Source of the DNA: DATBJJ01 sp963750915 | Lineage (GTDB): Bacteria > Acidobacteriota > Vicinamibacteria > Vicinamibacterales > 2-12-FULL-66-21 | Reading direction: 5' to 3' | DNA length: 64,000 nucleotides | Assembly (NCBI GenBank): GCA_963750915.1 | Contig: CAVVSF010000007.1 | Span: 744,001 to 808,000 of the forward strand | In this document: in pieces, positions 26,944 to 37,076 of the stretch | Position numbering within the stretch: the stretch's first letter is position 1 | Layout of the letters: the number at the start of each line of letters is the position of its first letter | Translations under genes and position numbers: made by a program | The notes under the pieces: model-generated | Told to the model about the DNA's origin: nothing | The model's database searches: none | What the model saw: the letters and a program-made list of their open reading frames with translations, nothing else

Positions 26944-29376
26944 ATGTCCATCTTTCAGGATCTGCGCTACGCCGGCCGCATGCTGGTGAAGGACCCGTGG
27001 TTCACCTTTGTTGCCGTCGTGGCGCTGGCCCTCGGCATCGGCTTGAACACGACGGTCTTCACCCTCGTCAACGCGGTCCTGATTCGGGGACTGCCCTTCG
27101 ACGGGGCCGACGAGATCGTCCTGCTCGCGACCCGCAACACGACCGGCGACGCCGAGAACAGCTCGCCCGCGTCCTGGCGCGAATTCGAGGAATGGCGGTC
27201 CAGGGCGAAGTCGTTCGCCGGTGTGGCCGGCTTCCTCCAGGGCCAGATGAACATCAGCGACCCCGATCACCCGGCCGAGCGCGTCTCGGGGTCGTCGGTG
27301 TCAGCCAATACCTTCCGCCTGCTCCGGCAGCAGCCGTTCCTCGGCCGCGACTTCGCCGACGGCGACGACGCGACGGGAGCGGCGCCGGTCGTCGTCATCG
27401 GCTATCAGCTCTGGCGGAATCGCTACGACCGCGATCCGAACGCCATCGGCCGGCCGCTCAAGATCAACGAGGTGACGTACACCATCATCGGCGTCATGCC
27501 CGAGGGCATGCGCTTTCCGACCAACGCCGACCTGTGGCGGCCGCTGCTCGCCCCGGCGAACGAGCCGCAGCGGCACGTTCGCAACATCGGCGTCTTCGCC
27601 CGCCTCGCGCCGGGCTCGTCCTGGGAGTCGGCGTCGACGGAGATGGCGGCGATCTCGCAGCAGCTCGCCGCCGCCGATGCCGAGCACCAGAAGGACACGG
27701 AAGCGCGGCTGATGACGTTCAACGAGCGGTTCAACGGCGGAGAGATCCGCCTGATGTTCTCGCTGCTGATGGGTGCGGTCGGGTTCGTGCTGCTGATCGC
27801 GTGCGCCAACGTCGCCAACCTGCTGCTGGCGCGCTCCGCCTACCGGGCGCGCGAGATCGCCCTCCGCACCGCGCTTGGCGCCAGCCGCGGCCGGGTCGTG
27901 CGGCAACTGCTGATCGAGAGCGTCTTCCTATCGATGCTGGGCGGTGTGCTCGGCCTGGCGCTGTCGACAGTCGGCGTGCGTCTCTTCGACGCCGCCGTCG
28001 CCGACGTCGGCAAGCCTTACTGGATCCGCTTCACGTTCGACGTCACGGTGTTCGGCTACTTCGCGGCCGTCTGCCTGCTGACCGGCATCATCTTCGGCCT
28101 GGCGCCCGCGCTGCACGCGTCGAAGACCAACCTGAACGAGTTGATGAAGGAAGGAGGCCGCGGGTCGTCCGGCGGCTCGCGCGCGCGCTGGCTCACCTCG
28201 TCGCTCGTCGTCGCCGAGCTGACGCTGACGCTCGCGCTCCTCACCGGCGCGGGACTGATGGCGCGCAGCTTCCTGAAGCTCTACACGCAGGAGTTCGGCT
28301 TCGAGACGGCGCACCTGCTGACGCTCCGGACGCAGCTGATCAACAGCAAGTATCCCAAGCCGGAACAGCGGCAGGTGTTCTTCGACAGCCTGCAGCAGCG
28401 CCTGGCGACGCTGCCGGGCGTGACCTCGGTAGCACTGGCCTCGTCGCTGCCGCTCGGCGGCGCCGGCCAGTTCCTCTACGAGATTGAGGGCCAGCCGGCG
28501 GCGAGCGGAACGGAGCGTCCGAGACTGTCGTCGGTGACGATTGGCCCCCGCTACTTCGAAACGCTCGGCGTGAACCTGCTGCAGGGACGCGCCATCGCCG
28601 AAACCGACGGCGCGCCGGGATCAGAGGTGGTCGTCGTCAACCAGCGCCTCGCATCGCAGTTCGGATCCGACGGCAATGCCATCGGCCGGCGCATCCGGCT
28701 GATGCTCGGGGACCGCGGCGAGAAACCCGGCCCGTGGCTGACCGTCGTCGGCGTCAGCCCCGTGATACGCCAGGGCGAAGTGCAGGCGCTCGAGCCGCCC
28801 GGCGTCGTCTATCAACCGTACCGGCTCGAGTCGCCGATGGGGAGCGCGCTGCTCGTCCGGACGTCGCCGGAGCCCGGCACCCTGACCAACGCCGTGCGCG
28901 AGGCCGCCAGAGCGATCGATGCCGAACAACCGCTGTTCGCCGTCAATCCCCTCGACGCCTTCATAGCGGAGCAGCGGTGGCCATACAAGGTCTTCGGATC
29001 GATGTTCGTGATCTTCGCGATCATCGCGCTCGTGCTCTCGGCGGTCGGCGTCTACGCCATCACCGCCTACGGCGTCACGCAGCGAACGCCGGAGATCGGC
29101 GTCCGCCTCGCGCTCGGCGCCTCATCGGGGCAGATCTCGTGGCTGATCCTGAAAGGCGGGCTGTGGCAACTGGGGATCGGGCTCGGGCTCGGCCTCATCG
29201 GCGCCTACGGCGTGACGATGGGACTCGCCTCGTTCGTCGCCCAGATCCCGCAGCAGGATCCGGTGACGCTCGTCAGCATCACGCTGCTGCTCACCGCTGT
29301 CACGCTCGCCGCCTGCCTGATCCCGGCGAGACGAGCGACCCGTCTCGATCCGTTGAAGGCGCTGCGTGTTGATTAG
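26944..29376 (+). CDS. ADOP-family ABC transporter permease (MacB/FtsX-like)
   Basis: Inner-membrane protein of 810 residues in which two MacB-type permease units are fused. The first transmembrane helix is at about residues 17-40 (FTFVAVVALALGIGLNTTVFT), then a periplasmic MacB core domain, three helices around residues 275-400 (VGFVLLIACANVANLLLARS), a second periplasmic domain, and a final three-helix FtsX bundle with the RRATRLDPLKALR tail. These proteins are greatly expanded in Acidobacteriota. It lacks the cytoplasmic prefix domain seen in the second ADOP gene (54431) and has no PadR gene; no ATPase gene is adjacent. Confidence 0.92.
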   Translation: MSIFQDLRYAGRMLVKDPWFTFVAVVALALGIGLNTTVFTLVNAVLIRGLPFDGADEIVLLATRNTTGDAENSSPASWREFEEWRSRAKSFAGVAGFLQGQMNISDPDHPAERVSGSSVSANTFRLLRQQPFLGRDFADGDDATGAAPVVVIGYQLWRNRYDRDPNAIGRPLKINEVTYTIIGVMPEGMRFPTNADLWRPLLAPANEPQRHVRNIGVFARLAPGSSWESASTEMAAISQQLAAADAEHQKDTEARLMTFNERFNGGEIRLMFSLLMGAVGFVLLIACANVANLLLARSAYRAREIALRTALGASRGRVVRQLLIESVFLSMLGGVLGLALSTVGVRLFDAAVADVGKPYWIRFTFDVTVFGYFAAVCLLTGIIFGLAPALHASKTNLNELMKEGGRGSSGGSRARWLTSSLVVAELTLTLALLTGAGLMARSFLKLYTQEFGFETAHLLTLRTQLINSKYPKPEQRQVFFDSLQQRLATLPGVTSVALASSLPLGGAGQFLYEIEGQPAASGTERPRLSSVTIGPRYFETLGVNLLQGRAIAETDGAPGSEVVVVNQRLASQFGSDGNAIGRRIRLMLGDRGEKPGPWLTVVGVSPVIRQGEVQALEPPGVVYQPYRLESPMGSALLVRTSPEPGTLTNAVREAARAIDAEQPLFAVNPLDAFIAEQRWPYKVFGSMFVIFAIIALVLSAVGVYAITAYGVTQRTPEIGVRLALGASSGQISWLILKGGLWQLGIGLGLGLIGAYGVTMGLASFVAQIPQQDPVTLVSITLLLTAVTLAACLIPARRATRLDPLKALRVD

Positions 29377-29382
29377 ATCCGT

Positions 29383-30030
29383 TCACGGCCCATCCGCGTC
29401 GTAGACACGCTGAAAAGATCGGGCGCGCTCACCAGGGCTCTCGAGCCTGGCAGCAATCGTGAGGCGGCGCGGCGTTCCACCGATGGTATAGCGCTCGGTC
29501 AGCTTCACGTCGCCTTCGTACTTCCGCTCGACGACCAGCGTCCTGTCGTCCCAGCGCGCCTTGGATTCGACCGTCAGCGCGCCCGCCTTCGACTCCGTCA
29601 CCTTGTTGTCGGGCGTCAGCGTCCGCGATCGCCCGGACTCGTCGGTCATGACGATGGAGCGATCCGCGGCGGTGATGGTGAGCGTGGTGTGGGTCAGGAG
29701 CGCGAGCCGGATCGCCTCACGCGTGCGCGCCGTATCATCGGGGCTCGAACGGCTGCCGCCGCCGACTGACGTCGGACCGCGGCCGCCGCCGAGCGGGGCG
29801 CCGCTGCTGCCGACGGGAGCGCGGGGGCCCATGGCGCGTTCGGCCGTCGAGCCCGGCGCGGGCAGCTGGGTCAGCTCAGCGTTGAGCCTCCACACGCCGG
29901 CCAGATCCGGCCGATCTGACTGCGCCGGCAACGGCGTCGTCGCCGCCGCGGCGAAGGTTGCGCACACGAATGCCAGGAGAGCTGGCCGGGCATGCCGGTT
30001 ACGGTTGCGGTGGCGAATGGATGGCCGCAT
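29383..30030 (-). CDS. Secreted hypothetical protein, 215 aa
   Basis: The N-terminus has a long basic region followed by a hydrophobic stretch (ALLAFVCATFAAAATTPLPAQ), consistent with a signal peptide of about 37 residues. The mature part starts DLAGVWRLNAELTQLP, a pattern common in acidobacterial secreted lipocalin-like proteins, then a Gly/Ser/Pro-rich linker and repeated beta-strand motifs (TLTITAADRSIVMTDESG, WDDRTLVVERKYEGDVKLTERY). Function unknown. Convergent with the ADOP gene, 6 nt between the stops. Confidence 0.7.
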   Translation of the reverse strand: MRPSIRHRNRNRHARPALLAFVCATFAAAATTPLPAQSDRPDLAGVWRLNAELTQLPAPGSTAERAMGPRAPVGSSGAPLGGGRGPTSVGGGSRSSPDDTARTREAIRLALLTHTTLTITAADRSIVMTDESGRSRTLTPDNKVTESKAGALTVESKARWDDRTLVVERKYEGDVKLTERYTIGGTPRRLTIAARLESPGERARSFQRVYDADGP

Positions 30031-30128
30031 CGACGTGTCTCTCCTTCACTTATTCCACGAACGAGGGGCCGCTGTCGACGGCGAATCGCTTTGTCTTGCT
30101 GCTGTTCCTGCGATATCGTTCGAGTTCT

Positions 30129-31355
30129 ATGTCCAGTCGGTCGGCCTGCCTCCTCTTCGCGGCCGCGTTGCTCGGCGCCCCGCTCACCGCCGGCGCCCAG
30201 GACACGCGCGAGGCGGCGCTCGAGCAGATCCGCAGCGAGAAAGCGGCGGCGCTCTCGGAGTACACGCCGAAGAAGCTCGAAAAGTGGATGCTGTGGGTCG
30301 AGGACGCCAAGCCGTTCGAGAAGCTCGCGCCGCACGACGGCTTCTATCTTCAGTACGGTTTCAAGTGGAAGCCGACCGGCGGCGGCCTCGGCGTCGGCGG
30401 CGGCTGGCGGCACGATCTCTTCAACCGCAACGCGCGGCTGGTGCTCGGCGCCGGTATCTCGACGCGCAACTATCAGATGCTCCAGGCCGACTTCTCGCTG
30501 CCGTACCTGCTCAGGAACCGGCTCGAGATCGGAGGGCACGCGGTCTACCGGCACAATCCGCAGGAAGATTTCTGGGGCGTCGGGGCGGACTCGCTGAAGG
30601 ACAACCGCGTCAGCTACAAGGTCGATTACACGAACTACGAGGGGCGCGCGATTGTCCGGCCGGTGGCGTGGTACGAGGTCGGCACGCGATTCGGCCGCCT
30701 CGATGGCACGATCGGCCGCGGCACCGACAGCCGCTTTCCGTCGATTGAAGACCTCTTCACCGACGCGGACGCTCCCGGCCTGGCGCAGCAGCCCGATTAC
30801 AGCTACGCCGAGGTCTTCACCGTGGTCGATTATCGCGACCAGGACGACAACGCCCGCGACGGCGGCTTCTACTCGCTCACCTGGCGCGAGTATTCGGACC
30901 TCGACTTCAATCTCTACAGCTTCCGCGCCGTCGATCTCATGCTTCAGCAGTTCGTGCCGATCTTCGACAAGAAGCGAGTCTTTGCGGTACAGGCCGCGCT
31001 GCAGTCAGCCGCAGTCGACGAGGGCGCCGGCCAGCAGGTGCCGTTCTACTTCAAGCCGACGCTCGGCGGCAGCACCAGTCATCGCGGCTACAACGACTAC
31101 CGCTTCCGCGACGATGCGGTTGTCTACGTCAATGCCGAATACCGGTGGGAGGCGTTCTCCGGTCTCGACATGGCGCTCTTCTACGACTGGGGTTCGGTCG
31201 CGCCGAACATCGACGCGCTGAAGCTCAACGACATGAAGCACGCCTACGGCATCGGGTTCAGGTTCAACACGACCCGTACGGTGCTGTACCGTGTCGACAT
31301 CGGGTTCGGCGGCGACGGCGTACAGGCCTTCTTCAAGTTCAGCAAGGCGTTCTGA
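30129..31355 (+). CDS. Outer-membrane beta-barrel, BamA/TamA (Omp85) type
   Basis: 408 residues with signal peptide 1-23 (ending TAGAQ), a helical segment (DTREAALEQIRSEKAAAL) and then alternating strands to the end. Barrel features are GGGWRHDLFNRNARLVLGAGIS, TSHRGYNDYRFRD (similar to the Omp85 RGY/VRGY motif region) and a terminal Phe (KFSKAF), the usual BAM recognition signal. No POTRA domain is present, so it is a short D15-like barrel rather than BamA itself. It starts an apparent operon with the kinase-fold protein (28 nt downstream) and a GT87-like membrane protein. Confidence 0.85.
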   Translation: MSSRSACLLFAAALLGAPLTAGAQDTREAALEQIRSEKAAALSEYTPKKLEKWMLWVEDAKPFEKLAPHDGFYLQYGFKWKPTGGGLGVGGGWRHDLFNRNARLVLGAGISTRNYQMLQADFSLPYLLRNRLEIGGHAVYRHNPQEDFWGVGADSLKDNRVSYKVDYTNYEGRAIVRPVAWYEVGTRFGRLDGTIGRGTDSRFPSIEDLFTDADAPGLAQQPDYSYAEVFTVVDYRDQDDNARDGGFYSLTWREYSDLDFNLYSFRAVDLMLQQFVPIFDKKRVFAVQAALQSAAVDEGAGQQVPFYFKPTLGGSTSHRGYNDYRFRDDAVVYVNAEYRWEAFSGLDMALFYDWGSVAPNIDALKLNDMKHAYGIGFRFNTTRTVLYRVDIGFGGDGVQAFFKFSKAF

Positions 31356-31383
31356 CGCCAGCCACCGGGACGGACTTCACTGC

Positions 31384-33024
31384 ATGCGCCACCGAGCTCC
31401 TCTTACCGCCGTCCTGATCGCGCTCGCATGGGCGGGACTGACTTCGGCGACGGCCAACGGGCCGACTTTCTTTCGCGACGATCCGATCGCGCGCGACGTG
31501 GAAACGCAGGACGCCTCCAAGGTCCGCTCCTCGGAGATCAGCCAGCTCTACGACTTCACTGAGAACTCGTTCCTCGGCGCCGGCGAGAAAGCCGACAAGC
31601 GCGCCCAGAACATCAACACGATCGACGAGGTGCCCGATTCGAGCTGGTTCACCAACCGGATCGGCAAGGCGCCCTGGACCGTCGACCAGCTGACGAAGGG
31701 ACCGGATACCGGCGCCGGACCCGTCGGCAAGTGGATGGTCATCTCGGGCAAGCTCGAAGGCCGGTCGCCCGGGTTCACGATCCGCGACGAAACCGGCCAG
31801 ATGTACTTCATCAAGTTCGACCCGCCGGCGAACCCGGAGATGGCCAGCGGCGCCGAGGTCATCTCGACCAAGCTGCTCCATGCCTTCGGCTATCACGTGC
31901 CGGAGAACTACCTCGCGATCGTCCGCCCCGACAACGTCTCCATCCAGGAAGGGGCGATGGTCGACGACCGCAGCGGCCGCCGCCGGCGGATGGACCAGCG
32001 CGATCTCGATGAGATATTCGATCGCGTCGCCCGCAACGAGGACGGCTCCGCCCGCGCGCTCGCCAGCAAGGCGGTCGAGGGCAAGCCCGTCGGTCCATTC
32101 CGGTTCTACGGCACGCGGCCAGACGATCCCAACGACATCTTCCCGCACGAGCACCGCCGCGAGCTGCGCGGCTACCGGGTCATCAGCGCCTGGCTGAACC
32201 ACGACGACTCGCGCAGCGTGAACACGCTGGACACGCTGGTCACCGCCAACGGCCGGACCATCGTCCGCCATTACCTGATCGACTTTGGATCGACGCTCGG
32301 CAGCGGCACCATCCAGGCGCAAAGCCCGCGCGCCGGCAACGAGTTCCTGTGGGAATCGCGGCCGACGTTCATCACGATGCTGACGCTCGGGTTCTACGTC
32401 CGGCCGTGGATCAAGATCCCGTACCCCGAAATTCCCTCGCTCGGGCGGATCGAGTCGGATCACTTCTCGCCGCCCGACTGGAAGCCGGAGTACCCCAACA
32501 CCGCCTTCGCCAACGCCCGCCGCGAGGATCTGTTCTGGGGCGCGCGCATCATCGCCAATCTGTCCGACGACGCCGTGCGCGCCATCGTCGGCACGGCGAA
32601 GTACTCGAACCCGGAAGCCACGGAGTACCTGTCCAAGGTCCTCGTTGCGCGCAAGCGCCGGGTGCTCGAAGCCTGGCTGAACGTCACCAATCCGATCGTC
32701 AGCCCGGCGCTCAGCCCGACCGGGCAGCTGACGTTCGAGAACGCCGCGGTTCGCGCCGGCGTCGCAACGGCCGCCGAACGCTACACCATCCAGTGGTCGC
32801 AGTTCGACAACGCGACGGGCAAGCACACCAACGTCGGTACCGAGCAGGCGGCCACCGACACGCGGGCGCAGGCACCGGCGGCGCTCTTCGCGTCGCAGCC
32901 GGAGTTCGTCGCCGCGGTGGTGCGGGGCTACAACGCCACGCATCCGGGGTGGCAGGAACCGGTCGCCCTCTATTTCCGCCGTGCGGCTGACGGCTGGACG
33001 CTGGTCGGGCTCGAGCGCGATTGA
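31384..33024 (+). CDS. Secreted protein with predicted kinase-like fold, 546 aa
   Basis: Signal peptide at residues 1-22. No named family is recognised, but kinase-like elements occur in the right order: Lys144 in YFIKFDP, Glu158 in GAEVISTKLL, a catalytic-loop-like HDDSRSVN (Asp274/Asp275, Asn280) and a DFGST with Asp300 as the metal ligand. Similar order is found in HipA, PI3/4-kinase-like and Fam20-type proteins. The remaining about 240 residues are largely helical with no further motif. It lies 28 nt after an Omp85-like barrel and overlaps the following GT87-like gene by 1 nt (TGATG), so all three likely act at the envelope. Kinase activity is inference. Confidence 0.7.
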   Translation: MRHRAPLTAVLIALAWAGLTSATANGPTFFRDDPIARDVETQDASKVRSSEISQLYDFTENSFLGAGEKADKRAQNINTIDEVPDSSWFTNRIGKAPWTVDQLTKGPDTGAGPVGKWMVISGKLEGRSPGFTIRDETGQMYFIKFDPPANPEMASGAEVISTKLLHAFGYHVPENYLAIVRPDNVSIQEGAMVDDRSGRRRRMDQRDLDEIFDRVARNEDGSARALASKAVEGKPVGPFRFYGTRPDDPNDIFPHEHRRELRGYRVISAWLNHDDSRSVNTLDTLVTANGRTIVRHYLIDFGSTLGSGTIQAQSPRAGNEFLWESRPTFITMLTLGFYVRPWIKIPYPEIPSLGRIESDHFSPPDWKPEYPNTAFANARREDLFWGARIIANLSDDAVRAIVGTAKYSNPEATEYLSKVLVARKRRVLEAWLNVTNPIVSPALSPTGQLTFENAAVRAGVATAAERYTIQWSQFDNATGKHTNVGTEQAATDTRAQAPAALFASQPEFVAAVVRGYNATHPGWQEPVALYFRRAADGWTLVGLERD

Positions 33025-34151
33025 TGGCACGGGGCAGGCTGCTGGTCATCGGCCTGCTGGCGGGGTTGGCCATCTGGGTGTTCATCTACCGCGCCGGCCC
33101 GAAGATGCCGGACTTCGACGTCTACTGGAAGATCGCCGCCCGGGCCAGCAACGCCGAACCGCTCTACCGCACCGACGACGGCCACTTCCAGTTCAAGTAC
33201 CTGCCGGCGTTCGCAGTGCTGGTGATCCCGGTCGGCCTGCTGCCGCTCGCCACTGCCAAGCTGCTGTGGTTCGCGACGTCAATCGGCCTCCTGATCGTAC
33301 TGCTGCGTCTCGCCGTGCGGCTTCCGCCCGAGCAGCGGCGCCCCGCGCGCTGGCTCTACGTCATCCTGATCGTCGCGTTCGGGAAGTTCTATGCCCACGA
33401 GCTCGTGCTCGGCCAGGTCAACCTGCTCTTCGCCGTGATCGCGACCGCAGCCCTGCTCGCGATGAAACATGGCCGCGAGCTGGCCGCCGGCGCACTCGTT
33501 GCGGTCGCGATCGTGATCAAGCCGTACGCGGTCCTGTTCCTGCCGTGGCTGGCGGCGCGGCGGCAGCCGGCGTCATTCCTCGCCGCGGGCGGCGGGCTGG
33601 CGCTGGCGCTGGCGCTGCCGACACTGCTCTACGGCGTCGAAGGCAACCTGCTGCTGCACCGCGAATGGTGGCGGACCGTCACCGAAACCACGGCGCCGAA
33701 CCTCCTGGTCCACGACAACGTGTCGCTGGCGGCGATGTTCTTCCGCTGGTTCGGCCCTGGCGATCTGTCGACGCGGCTGGCCTACGCCGGCGCCGTCGCG
33801 CTGCTGGCGACCGCCGGGCTCGTGTTCCTCGGCCGCCGCGGCGTGCGATTTGCGGAGGGTCTCGAGGGCGGATTGCTCCTGACGCTGATGCCGCTGCTCT
33901 CGCCGCAGGGATGGGACTACGTCTTCCTGATCGCCACCCCGGCCATCGTCTACCTCGCCAACTACGACGACCAGCTGCCGCAACCGCTGCGGGCGCTGAC
34001 GATCGCGGCGGTCGCGGTGATCGGCCTGGCGATCTTCGACCTGATGGGACGCGAGGCCTACAGCGCGTTCATGCGGCTGTCGTTCATCAGCCTCTGCTTC
34101 TTCGTCGTGATCGCGGCGCTGGCGGCGCTGCGCTGGCGAAAAGTCGCCTGA
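33024..34151 (+). CDS. GT87/DUF2029-type polyprenol-sugar glycosyltransferase
   Basis: Integral membrane GT-C protein, 375 residues with about nine to ten hydrophobic helices. The motif PDFDVYW (about residues 29-35) after the first helix is the usual catalytic Asp loop of GT87 enzymes, which transfer mannose or arabinose from polyprenyl phosphate on the periplasmic side. ATG at 33024 overlaps the previous stop by 1 nt; a TTG 3 nt upstream is possible. It suggests glycan or glycolipid work connected with the barrel and kinase-fold genes. Confidence 0.85.
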   Translation: MARGRLLVIGLLAGLAIWVFIYRAGPKMPDFDVYWKIAARASNAEPLYRTDDGHFQFKYLPAFAVLVIPVGLLPLATAKLLWFATSIGLLIVLLRLAVRLPPEQRRPARWLYVILIVAFGKFYAHELVLGQVNLLFAVIATAALLAMKHGRELAAGALVAVAIVIKPYAVLFLPWLAARRQPASFLAAGGGLALALALPTLLYGVEGNLLLHREWWRTVTETTAPNLLVHDNVSLAAMFFRWFGPGDLSTRLAYAGAVALLATAGLVFLGRRGVRFAEGLEGGLLLTLMPLLSPQGWDYVFLIATPAIVYLANYDDQLPQPLRALTIAAVAVIGLAIFDLMGREAYSAFMRLSFISLCFFVVIAALAALRWRKVA

Positions 34152-34163
34152 TATGATGCCGGC

Positions 34164-36741
34164 ATGAACCGGGCGGCCTGGCTGCTCCTGATCCTGGCGG
34201 CAGCCTCCTGCATGCGACCCTCCGAGCCATCGCCAACCCCGACACCGGAACGCGGCATCCCGCTGACGCTGGCCGAGTCACGCGCGAAGCGGATCAGCGA
34301 TTTGCGTTACGAGCTCCGCGTTTCGGTGCCGGCGGCGCGGACGGCGGCGGTGACGGGACGCGCGATCGTAAGATTCACGCTCGCCGGTGCCGCGAGCGAC
34401 CTGGTGCTGGACTTCGGCCCCGGCGGCACGGTCCGGGGCGCGACATCGCGCGGCAGGACCGTCGCCTTGACGCGCTCGCCTGACCACCTGGTGATTCCAG
34501 CCGCGGCCCTGACGAAGGGCGCCAACGAGATCGCCATCGACTTCGACGCTGCCAACGACGCGCTCAACCGCCACGACGAGTACCTCTACACGCTGTTCGT
34601 GCCGGCCCGCGCCCACCTGGCATTTCCCTGCTTCGACCAGCCGGATCTCAAGGCGCGCTGGAAGGTCAGCCTCGAGATCCCCTCGGCGTGGAACGCCGTC
34701 GCCAACGGCGCCGCGCTCGAAACCCGCAAGGGCGCCGAGCGGACGATCGTCGAGTTCGCCGAAACCCAGCCGCTGCCGACCTACCTGTTCGCGTTCGCTG
34801 CCGGCCGGTTCTCGGTCGAGACCGCCGAGCGATCCGGGCGGACGTTCCGCATGTTCCATCGCGAGACCGATGCCGCCAAGGTGGCGCGGAACCGTGACGC
34901 GATCTTCGATCTGCACGCCCGTTCGCTCGACTGGCTCGAGAGCTACACCGGCATCCCGTATCCCTGGGGCAAGTTCGATTTCCTGCTCGTACCGTCGTTC
35001 CAGTTCGGCGGGATGGAGCACGCGGGCGCGATCTTCTACAACGCGCCGGCGCTGCTGCTCGATCCGTCGGCGACGCAGGGCCAGCAGCTCGGCCGCGCCA
35101 GCCTCATCGCGCACGAGACGGCGCACATGTGGTTCGGCGATCTCGTGACGATGCGGTGGTTCAACGATGTCTGGATGAAGGAGGTCTTCGCCAACTTCAT
35201 GGCGGCGAAGATCGTCAATCCGTCGTTCCCGGCGATCAATCACGATCTGCGCTTCCTGCTGGCGCACTATCCCGCCGCCTACGACGTCGACCGCACGCCG
35301 GGGACCAACGCGATTCGCCAGCGGCTCGACAACCTGAACGAGGCCGGCTCGCTTTACGGCGCGATCATTTATCAGAAGGCGCCGATCGTCATGCGCCAGC
35401 TCGAAGGCATTCTCGGGGAGGCGAGCTTCCGCGACGGGGTGCGGCAATACCTCGAGGATCGTCCCTTCGGCAACGCCACCTGGCCCGATCTGATCGCCGT
35501 GCTCGACGAACGGACACCCGAGGATCTCGCGGCGTGGAGCCGCGTCTGGGTCGAAGAGACGGGTCGGCCGTCGATCGCCACCGATCTCACGGTGGTGGAC
35601 GGGCGCATCGAAGGTCTGCGCTTCACCCAGCGCGATCCCGTCGCCGATCGCGGCCTGCTCTGGAATCAGCGGCTGCAGGTGACGCTCGGACTGCCCGATG
35701 GCCTGCGTACGCTGCCGGTCCGGATCGCGGACGGCGCCGTCGACGTGCCCGCGGCCCGCGGGCTGGCGGCGCCGCGGTTCGTCCTGCCTTCCGGGCTGCG
35801 GTGTCGGCTACGGCAGCTTCGAGCTCGATGCCGGCTCGCTCGACTACCTGCTGGCGCACCTGCCGGAGATCTCCGATCCGCTCACCCGCGGCGCCGCATG
35901 GGTGACGTTGTGGGATCAGATGCTCGACCGCCGCGCCTCGCCCGCGGCCCTCATCACGCTGGCGCTCACGGCGCTGCCGCGCGAGACCGACGAGCAGAAC
36001 GTGCAGCGGATTCTCAACTATGCGGAACAGGCGTACTGGCGATTCCTGCCGGCGGCCGAGCGCCCGGCGCTGACGCCGAAGCTCGAGAGCACGCTGCGCG
36101 CCGGGCTGTCGAAGGCCGGAACCGCGAGCCTCAAGTCAACGTGGTTTTCGGCGCTGCGGGACGTGGCGCAATCGCCGGCGGTCGTCGACTGGCTCGGGCG
36201 CGTGTGGAACAGAACGACCGAGGTTCCGGGCCTGACGCTGGCCGAGCCCGACTACATCACGCTGGCGCAGCGACTGGCGCTGCTCCAGCCGGCTCGCGCC
36301 GCCGCGATCCTGGATGCGCAGGCCGCGCGCATCACCAACCCGGATCGGCGTGAACGGTTCGTCTACGTTCAGCCGTCGGTCTCACCCGACCAGGCCGTGC
36401 GCGATGGGTTTTTCGCGAAGCTGAAGGACCCGGCGTTCCGCCAGCGCGAACCGTGGGTGCTCGAGGCGCTGTCGTACCTGCACGACCCGCTGCGGGCGCA
36501 GAGCTCCGAGAAGTACCTCCCCGACAGCCTGAATCTCCTGCTGGACATTCAGCGTACTGGCGACATCTTCTTCCCGAAGCGATGGATGGACGCGACGCTC
36601 GCCGGCCACAGCTCTGCCAGCGCCGCACAGGTGGTGAAACGGTTCATGGCCGATCTGCCGCGCGAGTATCCGGACCGCCTCCGGCGTGTCATTCTCTCGG
36701 CGTCAGACGATCTGTTTCGCGCCAGCGGCATCGAGCGGTAA
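34164..36741 (+). CDS. M1 family aminopeptidase lipoprotein, one frameshift
   Basis: Zinc metallo-aminopeptidase related to PepN/ERAP. The N-terminus is a lipoprotein signal with lipobox LAAASC (Cys at about 17). Zinc motif HETAH is at residues 317-321 with the third ligand Glu340 (HExxH-X18-E), and GGMEH stands where GAMEN is usual. One extra base at about 35795 separates the catalytic part from the ERAP1-like C-terminal domain, which resumes as VGYGSFELDAGSLDYLL and runs to 36741; the corrected product is about 858 residues, normal for M1. The clean recovery suggests a sequence error. It follows the GT87-like gene by 12 nt. Confidence 0.9.
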
Positions 36742-36794
36742 CCGCGGCGAAGCGTGACAGGACACTGTTTCACAGCGTCCTGCTCGAACGCGGA

Positions 36795-36899
36795 CTACGA
36801 CGACGCGGTTTCACGACGCTTGCGGGCGCCGCGGCGACGGATGTAGAAGTAGCCGCCGATGGCGACCATCGTCGCGGCAAGAAGCGTGAGAAAAGACAT
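36795..36899 (-). CDS. Small single-span membrane protein, 34 aa
   Basis: A 35-codon frame with GGAGG placed 6 nt before the ATG, the best Shine-Dalgarno in the area. The product is MSFLTLLAATMVAIGGYFYI followed by a basic tail (RRRGARKRRETASS): one transmembrane helix of about 17 residues and positive-inside anchor. It stands alone in the 335-nt gap between the aminopeptidase and asparaginase genes. The rest of that gap (36742-36794, 36900-37076) shows nothing else except the presumed asparaginase promoter. Function unknown. Confidence 0.5.
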   Translation of the reverse strand: MSFLTLLAATMVAIGGYFYIRRRGARKRRETASS

Positions 36900-37076
36900 G
36901 AATAACCTCCGCGCCCTGCGAGGGCAAGCGGGGTGCCGGCGGCCCCGGGCGGCGGCAGTCCAGCCGTAACTGTCATCCGGTCAACGAATTGAGTCACGCG
37001 CAGCCGACCGGGCGGGGTGGCGGCCGCGGGCGGGCTCGTACAGAATGGAAGGATCGATATCAGATCTGTAGGGCGC

